A stretch of DNA of 64,000 nt from Stappia taiwanensis. GTDB lineage: Bacteria > Pseudomonadota > Alphaproteobacteria > Rhizobiales > Stappiaceae. A program made the translations under genes and the position numbers. The stretch spans positions 620,001 through 684,000 of the forward strand of contig NZ_BMCR01000002.1 of NCBI RefSeq assembly GCF_014635285.1, written 5' to 3'. The notes beneath the pieces are model-generated. The model was given only the letters and a program-made list of their open reading frames with translations. It did not search any database and was not told the origin of the DNA. Position 1 is the stretch's first letter. Each line of letters starts with the position of its first letter. This document shows positions 17,554 through 24,586 of this stretch, one piece after another.

Positions 17554-18741
17554 ATGCTCAACAGTCTCGATCTCCCCAAGCGCCCGGAGGACACCAGGGT
17601 CGTGGTGGCCATGTCGGGCGGGGTCGATTCCTCCGTCGTCGCCGGGCTGATGAAGCGCGAGGGCTATGACGTCATCGGCGTCACGCTTCAGCTTTACGAT
17701 CACGGCGAGGCGGTACACCGCGCCGGCGCCTGCTGCGCCGGACAGGACATTCAGGATGCGCGCCGGGTCGCCGAACGCCTTGGCATCCCCCATTACGTGC
17801 TCGACTATGAGGATCGCTTCCGCGAAGCAGTGATCGAGCGCTTCGCCGAAAGCTACATCGCCGGCGAGACGCCGATCCCTTGCGTCGCCTGCAACCAGAC
17901 GGTCAAATTCTCCGATCTGCTGGAGACCGCGCGCACCCTTGGCGCCGATGTGCTGGCGACCGGACATTATGTCCGCAGCCAGACCGAGGGCAATCACCGC
18001 GCGCTCTACCGTCCGGTCGACCTTGACCGCGACCAGAGCTACTTCCTGTTCGCCACCACCCCCGATCAGCTCGATTTCCTGCGCTTTCCCCTCGGCGGCA
18101 TGACCAAGGCCGAGACCCGCGAGCTTGCCCGCGAATTCGGTCTCGCCATCGCCGACAAGCAGGACAGCCAGGACATTTGCTTCGTGCCCCAGGGCAAATA
18201 CGCCGATTTGATCGAGCGGCTGAAGCCGAATGCGGCCGAACCGGGCGAAATCGTCCATCTCGACGGCCGGGTGCTGGGGCAGCATCAGGGCATCATCCAC
18301 TACACCATCGGCCAGCGCCGGGGCATCGGCATCGCAACCGGAGAGCCGCTTTATGTGGTCCGCCTCGATGCGGAGAACCGGCGGGTGATCGTCGGCCCGC
18401 GCGAGGCGCTCGGCACCCGCGAGATCATCCTGCGCGATGTCAACTGGATCGGCCCCGGCACGCTGGACGAGGTGCCCGAGACCGGCCTTGAGATTCATGC
18501 CAAGGTGCGCTCCACCCGTCCGCCCAAGCCGGCGATCCTGCGCATGCGCGATGGCGCCGCCGTGGTCGATCTGGTCGATGGCGAAACCGGCGTCGCACCG
18601 GGACAGGCCTGCGTCTTCTTCGACAGCGACGGCGACGCGGCGCGAGTGCTTGGCGGTGGGTGGATCGACCGCACCACCGCGGCCGCACCGCAGACTGAAA
18701 CCGAAACCCAACAGCAGGAAAAGGCAGTAGCACCAATCTGA
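17554..18741 (+). CDS. mnmA: tRNA-specific 2-thiouridylase MnmA
   Basis: The 395-residue enzyme thiolates U34 of Lys, Glu and Gln tRNAs. The PP-loop SGGVDSS is at residues 21-27, the catalytic cysteine pair is in CVACN (C110, with C113 nearby) and SQDICFV (C209), and [10 protein letters not shown] marks the central domain. The C-terminal beta-barrel is complete and is followed by a Gln/Thr-rich tail. The frame is open far upstream to 16801 through the fliK region, but the ATG at 17554 starts just before the PP-loop domain, as in homologues. Its stop codon overlaps the pmtA start. Confidence 0.96.
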   Translation: MLNSLDLPKRPEDTRVVVAMSGGVDSSVVAGLMKREGYDVIGVTLQLYDHGEAVHRAGACCAGQDIQDARRVAERLGIPHYVLDYEDRFREAVIERFAESYIAGETPIPCVACNQTVKFSDLLETARTLGADVLATGHYVRSQTEGNHRALYRPVDLDRDQSYFLFATTPDQLDFLRFPLGGMTKAETRELAREFGLAIADKQDSQDICFVPQGKYADLIERLKPNAAEPGEIVHLDGRVLGQHQGIIHYTIGQRRGIGIATGEPLYVVRLDAENRRVIVGPREALGTREIILRDVNWIGPGTLDEVPETGLEIHAKVRSTRPPKPAILRMRDGAAVVDLVDGETGVAPGQACVFFDSDGDAARVLGGGWIDRTTAAAPQTETETQQQEKAVAPI

Positions 18742-19445
18742 TGACCGTAGATCTGATCCCCGCCGGGTGGCTGCGCCGCACCGCCACCCGTATCCAGCGC
18801 AAGCTGCGCGCCCTCTTCACGCCGGATACCGCGACCGGCAGTTCGGTGGAGAGCGCCTATGCCCGCTGGGCGCCGATCTACGACTGGGTGTTCACCGCCC
18901 CCCTGGTCTATGGCCAACGCGCGGCGGCGCGCGAGGCCAACAAGCTGGATGGCACTCTGCTGGAAGTGGGAGTCGGCACCGGCCTTTCCCTGCCGCTTTA
19001 CAGCCGCAAGCTGACGGTGAGCGGCATCGACCTGTCCGAGCCGATGCTGGAGCGCGCCCGGCAACGGGTCGCCCGCGAGCATCTTGGCAATGTCGCCGAG
19101 CTTCAGGCCATGGACGCCTCCGACCTGACCTATGGTGAGGCGAGCTTCGACCTGGCCACGGTGATGTATGTGATGACCGTCGTTCCGGATCCGGCCAAGG
19201 TGCTGGCGGAGCTGGAACGGGTGGTGCGGCCGGGCGGCACGGTGATCATCGTCAATCATTTCGCCAGCGAGCGCGGCGTTCTGGCCCTCGCCGAGCGCCT
19301 GCTCGCGCGCTTTTCCCAGACCCTTGGCTGGGATCCGCTGTTCCGCCGCGAGCGCATATTGGCGCACACCTCCATGACGCTGGAGCATGAGGAGCGGCTC
19401 GGCCCGCTCGGACTGTTCACCATGATGGTGTTCCGTCGCCCCTGA
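18741..19445 (+). CDS. pmtA: Phosphatidylethanolamine N-methyltransferase (Rhodobacter-type PmtA)
   Basis: The 234-residue class I methyltransferase has the SAM motif LLEVGVGTGLSLP at about residues 73-85 and the family features YARWAPIYDWVF before it, GIDLSEPMLERARQR after it, MYVMTVVPDP in the middle and RPGGTVIIVNH later. These match the Rhodobacter/Sinorhizobium enzymes that methylate phosphatidylethanolamine towards phosphatidylcholine at the membrane. A basic N-terminal segment fits membrane association. The ATG overlaps the mnmA stop (TGATG), so translation is coupled. A strong terminator follows. A related ubiquinone/menaquinone-type methyltransferase is the main alternative. Confidence 0.85.
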   Translation: MTVDLIPAGWLRRTATRIQRKLRALFTPDTATGSSVESAYARWAPIYDWVFTAPLVYGQRAAAREANKLDGTLLEVGVGTGLSLPLYSRKLTVSGIDLSEPMLERARQRVAREHLGNVAELQAMDASDLTYGEASFDLATVMYVMTVVPDPAKVLAELERVVRPGGTVIIVNHFASERGVLALAERLLARFSQTLGWDPLFRRERILAHTSMTLEHEERLGPLGLFTMMVFRRP

Positions 19446-19475
19446 GCGGGAAACGAACAGGCTCCTGAATGAACG

Positions 19476-19512
19476 ACACCCGGCGCGAGGGGCCTCGCGC
19501 CGGGTGTTTTTT
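19476..19512 (+). terminator. Strong intrinsic terminator of mnmA-pmtA
   Basis: ACACCCGGCGCGAGG pairs perfectly with CCTCGCGCCGGGTGT (15 bp) and is followed directly by six Ts. It begins 31 bp after the pmtA stop. Confidence 0.95.
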
Positions 19513-19597
19513 GTCTCATGCCGTGAAGCGTTGCTGGCGATCAGAGCTTGCCGATGGTGAAGAACAGGGTCTCGTCGGTGATGTGGACAGCGGGCGC

Positions 19598-20890
19598 CTA
19601 CCCGGCCCGGGCGCCCCACACGGCACAGTCGATGCCCAGGCGCCGGCGCGCGGTCCACCACATTGCGCCAGCGGCGAAACCGGTCGATGCGGTATAGGCA
19701 ATGCCCGCCGCGACAATGCCCAGCGCCGGATAAAGCGCGAACATCAATCCGGCGGAGAGCGGCAGCGACAAAACCAGGATGACGACGATCTCCCGTTGCC
19801 GCCCGGCCCCGCTCAGCACCGACAGCGCCGGGCCGAACACGGCGCGCAGCAGGAAGGTGCCGCACAGCACCAGCAAAAGCGGCAGGCCGCCGGCGAACTC
19901 CGGGCCGAACAGCGACAGGAAGAACGGGCCGACCAGCCACAGCCCGGCGAAGGCGGCCAGCGCATAGCCGACCGACAGCCCATTGGTCAGGCCGATCAGG
20001 TGGCGTGCCGCCGCCCGGTCCTCCCGGGCCTGCGCGGCAAGGATCTTCGGCTGGAACACCAAATAGATCGAACGCACCCCAAAACCGGCGAGCACGCGAA
20101 AGCGGAAACACACATGCAGCAGGGCGATCTCCGCCGGCGCGGCGATCAGCGAGGCCAGCAACAGATGCAGCTCGATCACATATTCCCAGATCAGGGCGAT
20201 GGTCAGCCAGGGCGGCGCCATCGACCACCAGCGCCGGCTGTCGCTCACCGCCGGGGCGGGCCGCGCCCGCAGCGCCCGGCACAGAAAATACCCCTGCACC
20301 GCCGCCGCGCTCCACACGGCAACGGCCAGGCCGGCGAGGATCCAGCCGGCGGAGGCGCCCGGCGCGGCCAGCGCCAGCAGCGCGACGAAGGAGAGGATCA
20401 GGAGTGGCCGGCCAAGACTGTCGGCGATCTGCGCCTCACCGGGCCGTTGCAGACCGGTGAGGACCGCGCCGTTGAACAGGGTCAGGGCAACACCCGGGGC
20501 AATCAGGCAGACGGCCAGAACCACCTGGGTGCGCAAGGCCCCGGCGGAAAGACCCGGCACGGCATCGGGCATCCCGAGCACCAGCAGGGCGCCCGCCCCC
20601 ACCGGCAGGCAGGCGAGCAGCAGATTGCGCAAACCCGCCCGCACCAGCCCTCGCAGCAGCCCGTCTTGGCCGCGCGCCGCATATTCCGCCGTCAGGATCT
20701 GGGCGAAGGCCTGAAACCCGGCGAGCATCAGCACCGCCAGCACGCCGGAGGCGGAGACCGCCAGCGCATAGGCGGCGGTGGCATCGGCGCCGAAGCCGCG
20801 GGCGATCACCAGCGTCGCCAAGAGCACCGCACCGGCGCCGCCGATGCGGGCAAGGGTCAGGACCGAGAGCCTGGTGAGAATGGCCAACAT
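19598..20890 (-). CDS. Polysaccharide flippase-like membrane protein (Wzx/MATE fold)
   Basis: The 430-residue protein consists of about 12-14 hydrophobic helices with short loops, starting MLAILTRLSVLTLARIGGAGAVLLAT, which is typical of the oligosaccharide flippase and MOP exporter superfamily. A central FRFRVLAGFGVRSIYLVFQPKI region links two bundles. It would move a lipid-linked or small polar product across the inner membrane. The longer frame to 21193 runs into the neighbouring gene antisense-free zone but overlaps the FemAB gene, so the ATG at 20890 is chosen. It is the last gene of the ATP-grasp/FemAB-like/flippase trio, 35 bp after the FemAB-like gene. Confidence 0.85.
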   Translation of the reverse strand: MLAILTRLSVLTLARIGGAGAVLLATLVIARGFGADATAAYALAVSASGVLAVLMLAGFQAFAQILTAEYAARGQDGLLRGLVRAGLRNLLLACLPVGAGALLVLGMPDAVPGLSAGALRTQVVLAVCLIAPGVALTLFNGAVLTGLQRPGEAQIADSLGRPLLILSFVALLALAAPGASAGWILAGLAVAVWSAAAVQGYFLCRALRARPAPAVSDSRRWWSMAPPWLTIALIWEYVIELHLLLASLIAAPAEIALLHVCFRFRVLAGFGVRSIYLVFQPKILAAQAREDRAAARHLIGLTNGLSVGYALAAFAGLWLVGPFFLSLFGPEFAGGLPLLLVLCGTFLLRAVFGPALSVLSGAGRQREIVVILVLSLPLSAGLMFALYPALGIVAAGIAYTASTGFAAGAMWWTARRRLGIDCAVWGARAG

Positions 20891-20925
20891 GACGGGCAGC
20901 GCTCCGGAACGTTTAGGATCTGACC

Positions 20926-22128
20926 CTAGCGGCCCAGCCGCACCGGGATCATCTGACTGAGCGGTTCGCGCACCCGGTCGCGCAAGGCCCGACCGGACAT
21001 CGCCAGGCGACCGACGATTTTCGCGCAGGAGCCCTCGGCAATGAAATGCGGCGGCAGTTCGTGCAGGATGACGCCGACCTTGCCCACCAGCCCGCGCTTG
21101 AACTGGTGCAACGGACAGGTCGCCGACCCGCCGCCGCCCAGCGCATACCAGCGGATCGCCGGCTGGCGCGACAGATGGCACAGCACCGCCCATTGCAGCG
21201 CATAGCCGGCCCTGAGCGGCAAGGCTTCATCCGCCGTCGCCCCATAGAGGAACGACGCGGTGTCGCCGCAGCAGTCGACCACGGCCATGGCAACGGGAAC
21301 CCCATCCTTGCGGGTCACGAACATGCGCGGGCGCAACACCTCCAGCGGATTGGCCAGCCGATGCGCCAGGGTGTCGATCGGCGAATAATCGACGAATTTC
21401 TTGCGGGCGAGCATCTCGTGGTAAAGACCGAGGATCTCGTTCATCCCCGCTTCGCCCTCGACCAGCTCGGTTTCCAGTCCGGCGGCCTCGGCCTTCTTCA
21501 GATTGTAGCGCCACTTTTGCGAAAAGTTGGCCCTGAGCGCCTCCGGCCCATGGTCCACCCGCGCGAAATAGCGCAAGGGGTTGGAAAGCGGCGCCATGCT
21601 CTGGAAGCCGAGACGCTGCAGCACCGCCCCGGGGACCGCCTCCATATCCGGATCCGGACGGGGCATGATCATCAGGAACCCCTTCTCGCGGCGGCACAAT
21701 TCGTCGGTCAGTGCGCGCAACACCAGCTCCATCGTTGCCGGGGTGGCAGGCCGGCCGGTCCGCCGCCAGAGCGGCCCCCAGCGCAAGGAGCTGATGGTGC
21801 AGCCGAACATCGGCACTTTGACCAGGCGCACCAGCGCCGCACCGACCAGCATATCATTGGCGTAAACCGCAAGGCGGCGCAGCTTGTCGGGCGCCCGGCG
21901 CACCTCATTGAAGCTCTGGATCTGCTCCTGAAGCACGTCGTCGAAGCCAAGGACCATCCGGTCCCAGTCCTCCGGCGCCACATCCTCCACCCGAACCTCG
22001 GTCACGGGCGCATGCCCCGCTGGGCCCTCGGCGACCGACGCGGCCGGTACAGCCGCCTCCTGCTCGACCTCGCGCCAGTCAACGATGACCTTGGGGTCAT
22101 CTGACATGTGTTCTGGCAACTTCTGCAT
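20926..22128 (-). CDS. FemAB/GNAT-like transferase (BioF2-like acetyltransferase domain)
   Basis: The 400-residue protein has an N-terminal GNAT-like half (LVGAALVRLVKVPMFGCTISSLRWGP region) and a C-terminal half with the FemAB/BioF2-like features QKWRYNLKKAEAAGLE, YHEMLARKKF, VPVAMAVVDCCGDTASFLYGAT and GGGGSATCPLHQFKRGLVG. Such proteins transfer an aminoacyl or acyl group from tRNA or CoA; the substrate is unknown. An AAGGG site six bases before the ATG at 22128 fixes the start. It follows the ATP-grasp gene by 12 bp and precedes the flippase, suggesting a three-step modification and export unit. Confidence 0.8.
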   Translation of the reverse strand: MQKLPEHMSDDPKVIVDWREVEQEAAVPAASVAEGPAGHAPVTEVRVEDVAPEDWDRMVLGFDDVLQEQIQSFNEVRRAPDKLRRLAVYANDMLVGAALVRLVKVPMFGCTISSLRWGPLWRRTGRPATPATMELVLRALTDELCRREKGFLMIMPRPDPDMEAVPGAVLQRLGFQSMAPLSNPLRYFARVDHGPEALRANFSQKWRYNLKKAEAAGLETELVEGEAGMNEILGLYHEMLARKKFVDYSPIDTLAHRLANPLEVLRPRMFVTRKDGVPVAMAVVDCCGDTASFLYGATADEALPLRAGYALQWAVLCHLSRQPAIRWYALGGGGSATCPLHQFKRGLVGKVGVILHELPPHFIAEGSCAKIVGRLAMSGRALRDRVREPLSQMIPVRLGR

Positions 22129-22140
22129 GTCGAACCCTTG

Positions 22141-23391
22141 CTAAAAAGATCTTTTCGGAAGAAGCCCCGGACGCGACAACCGCATCCGTGTGAGTTTGCC
22201 GATGCCGGGCAGGACATCGAGAATATTGGCAAGGCCCGGCAGCGGATCGCGCCAGTCGAAGCCGACATCCAGTTTGGCCCGCCAGCGGGCGCGAACCATC
22301 CGCCCGAGCCAGCCAACGGCCTCAAGGGCCGAAATCCGCCCCTGCCGCCAGGCGACCTTGGCACCGAGCAGGTCGCCGGCGATCCAGCAATAGCGCAGGC
22401 TCCTGAAAGGCGCCGGTGGACCATCGGCAGAGGAGGCCGGGTCCAGACACAGGTCCAGCAGCCGCTCGGTCAGCCCCAGTCCGCAGGCGGCGGGAATGGC
22501 GTGATTTCCGGCAAAGCGGGGATTGATCTCCAGAAAAGAGGTCTCGCCGCTGGCCGCATCGACAAGAAACTGCGCGCAACCGATCCCCGAATAGCCAAGG
22601 GCGGCGACCAGCGCCGCCGTATAACGGCCAAGATCCGGGTCGGTCGCCACCGTGGCGCCTTCGACCGCAAGCCCCGCCCCGTCGAGCCGGTCGGTGCGGG
22701 CGATCTCCACATGCAACAGCTGGTCGATGCGCCCCGCTCGGGCCGCGAAATAGAGATTGTGCCGCAGACCGGAAGCCCGGCGCTGCAGCAGCAAAGCCCG
22801 ATGCCCCTCCGGCCAGTGCGGCAAGACCCGGTCCAGCCCCGCGCGATCCGCCACGGTGATGGCCTTCTCGCCAAACAGCCGGTGGGTCGAACTGACCGAG
22901 CGGATGACGAGCGGAAAGCCGATCCGTTCGGCCTCGCCGATCAGCTCCGGCTGGTCGCGAACCTCAGCAAACGGGGCCAGCGGCACGCCGACATCCTCAG
23001 CCAGGCTCATCATCCGCAGCTTGTCGAGGCAGGTGGTCACCAGTTCCGGCGCCACCATCAGCGCGGTCACCGATGCCGGCAGGGCAACGTCCTCTTCGGC
23101 GAAAAACCGGACATAGTTCTCCGCGACCGGCACGATCAGGCGAATGTCGCCCCGCCGCGCCAGAAGCTCGGAAAGCGCGTGCGCAAAGGCCGGCCCATCC
23201 TCATCCAGCGGCGGATGACACCAGAACCGGTCCACATGACGCGACAGCTCCGCCCCGCGCTCGAACCCGTCAAGGCCGACCGCGACACGATACCCTCGTG
23301 CTCTCAGTTCCCGGGCAATGATCGCCGTGGGGCGATAATTGCCAAGGAGAAGGGCATACGCGCCCTTAGATTTCTTCAAGTGTCCACCCAC
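22141..23391 (-). CDS. ATP-grasp enzyme
   Basis: The product (416 residues from the chosen start) has an ATP-grasp domain: a pre-ATP-grasp segment (GAYALLLGNYRPTAIIAREL), the lysine-containing LVIRSVSSTHRLFGEKAI, and the metal-site FLEINPRFAGNHAIP near residue 290. It should join a carboxylate to an amine or thiol with ATP. The start is uncertain: the frame is open to 23679, but the first roughly 80 codons have low third-position GC and an odd cysteine-rich sequence, so I treat them as non-coding and place the start at the GTG at 23391. It leads the trio with the FemAB-like gene and the flippase. Confidence 0.8.
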   Translation of the reverse strand: MGGHLKKSKGAYALLLGNYRPTAIIARELRARGYRVAVGLDGFERGAELSRHVDRFWCHPPLDEDGPAFAHALSELLARRGDIRLIVPVAENYVRFFAEEDVALPASVTALMVAPELVTTCLDKLRMMSLAEDVGVPLAPFAEVRDQPELIGEAERIGFPLVIRSVSSTHRLFGEKAITVADRAGLDRVLPHWPEGHRALLLQRRASGLRHNLYFAARAGRIDQLLHVEIARTDRLDGAGLAVEGATVATDPDLGRYTAALVAALGYSGIGCAQFLVDAASGETSFLEINPRFAGNHAIPAACGLGLTERLLDLCLDPASSADGPPAPFRSLRYCWIAGDLLGAKVAWRQGRISALEAVGWLGRMVRARWRAKLDVGFDWRDPLPGLANILDVLPGIGKLTRMRLSRPGLLPKRSF

Positions 23392-23801
23392 ATGCAGTGC
23401 CGGGCCGGACACGGCATCCCTGGCCCGGACGACAAACGGCGGGGGATCCGCCCACACGGTCCATACCTGCCGGATTCCCGTTAAGAGAGTGGTAAACGCG
23501 GCCGGCTCACTCCAAACCGCTCCCCGGCGGCCGACCACTTCCGAGAGCCAAGGTGAACAATCGGTAAAGCACCGCTGACACCCTGAAAAACAGTGACTTT
23601 CTGGCAGCGCAACATACGCACCTTCGCAAGAGAAGCACTGTCCACAAGCGCAAAACGCCAGTTTCGTCATCCTAGGCATGTAAATTCTCGCAAGGATGAC
23701 AGGGACCTGCGCTATAACCTGCGGCCTAGCCGCGATAGCGCATATCCGTCACGTTTCAGACACCACTTGCATTTATGCTGCATCGCAACAAGGATGGTGA
23801 C
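23392..23801. other. Divergent intergenic region with a nested hairpin
   Basis: This 410-bp stretch separates the ATP-grasp gene from fabI and must hold both promoters. The only strong structure is the hairpin at 23709-23741 listed separately. The half nearest the ATP-grasp gene is less GC-rich at third positions than true genes here, which argues against it being coding. Confidence 0.5.
23709..23741 (+). promoter_or_regulatory. Nested hairpin in the fabI leader
   Basis: GCGCTAT pairs with ATAGCGC, and inside it GCGGC pairs with GCCGC around a CTA loop. The two stems are separated by an internal loop of five bases on one side and one on the other. It lies 61-93 bp before the fabI ATG and could be an operator or leader RNA element. 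No known riboswitch is recognised. Confidence 0.4.
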
Positions 23802-24566
23802 ATGTTCTCACTTGCAGGAAAACGGGCCCTTGTGGTCGGGATCGCCAACGACCAGTCGATTGCCTGGGGCTGTGCCGATGCCTTACGCCGGCAGGGCGCG
23901 GAACTGGCCGTCACCTATCTGAACGCCAAGGCCGAACCGCATGTGCGCCCGCTCGCCGAACGGCTGGAGGCGCCGATCTTCGCGCCTCTCGATGTGCGCG
24001 ACGATGCCCAGATGGACGCGCTGTTCGCTCAAATTTCCGCTGAATGGGGCGGGCTCGACATCCTGCTTCATTCCATCGCCTTTTGCCCGAAGGACGATCT
24101 GCACGGTCGGGCGATCGACTGCTCCCGCGCCGGCTTCCTTGAAGCGATGGACATTTCCGTCCATTCCTTTCTGCGGCTGATCCGGCGGGCCGAGCCCCTG
24201 ATGCCCCGCGGCGGCACCTGCATGACCGTCACCTTCCATGGCTCGGAAAAGGTGGTCGACCACTACAACATCATGGGGCCGGTCAAGGCGGCGCTGGAAG
24301 GCGTGACCCGCTATGCCGCCGCCGAACTGGGGCCGAAGGGCATTTCCGTGCACGCCCTGTCGCCCGGCCCGCTGGCGACCCGCGCGGCCAGCGGCATCGC
24401 CCATTTCGATGCGCTTCTGGCCGACAATGCCGCCCGCACCCCGACCCACCGGTTGGCCAGCCTTGACGATATCGGCGCCTATGCCGCCTTCCTCGCGTCC
24501 CGCGAGGCCTCCAACGTCACCGGCGTCATTCACCCGATCGACGGCGGCTATCACGTGGTCGGCTGA
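23802..24566 (+). CDS. fabI: Enoyl-[acyl-carrier-protein] reductase FabI
   Basis: The 254-residue SDR protein has the FabI-type cofactor segment GIANDQSIAWG (about residues 13-23), the catalytic pair Y155-x6-K162 in HYNIMGPVKAALE and the C-terminal GVIHPIDGGYHVVG. It would carry out the last reduction of fatty-acid elongation with NAD(P)H. The ATG at 23802 follows AAGGA at seven bases and begins MFSLAGKRAL, so the upstream Met at 23775 is not used. The next gene, a DUF3141 protein, starts 20 bp downstream; this pairing is also seen with PHA synthase and acetate-kinase genes elsewhere, which suggests this FabI is a paralogue tied to acyl-CoA/PHA metabolism and not necessarily the main FabI. 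Confidence 0.88.
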   Translation: MFSLAGKRALVVGIANDQSIAWGCADALRRQGAELAVTYLNAKAEPHVRPLAERLEAPIFAPLDVRDDAQMDALFAQISAEWGGLDILLHSIAFCPKDDLHGRAIDCSRAGFLEAMDISVHSFLRLIRRAEPLMPRGGTCMTVTFHGSEKVVDHYNIMGPVKAALEGVTRYAAAELGPKGISVHALSPGPLATRAASGIAHFDALLADNAARTPTHRLASLDDIGAYAAFLASREASNVTGVIHPIDGGYHVVG

Positions 24567-24586
24567 TCGCCCCCTTGCAAGGATCC

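Noticed and set aside
23392-23679. Cysteine-rich N-terminal extension of the ATP-grasp protein
   Set aside because: Its first roughly 80 codons have low third-position GC and no similarity to ATP-grasp proteins, so it looks like intergenic sequence read in frame.
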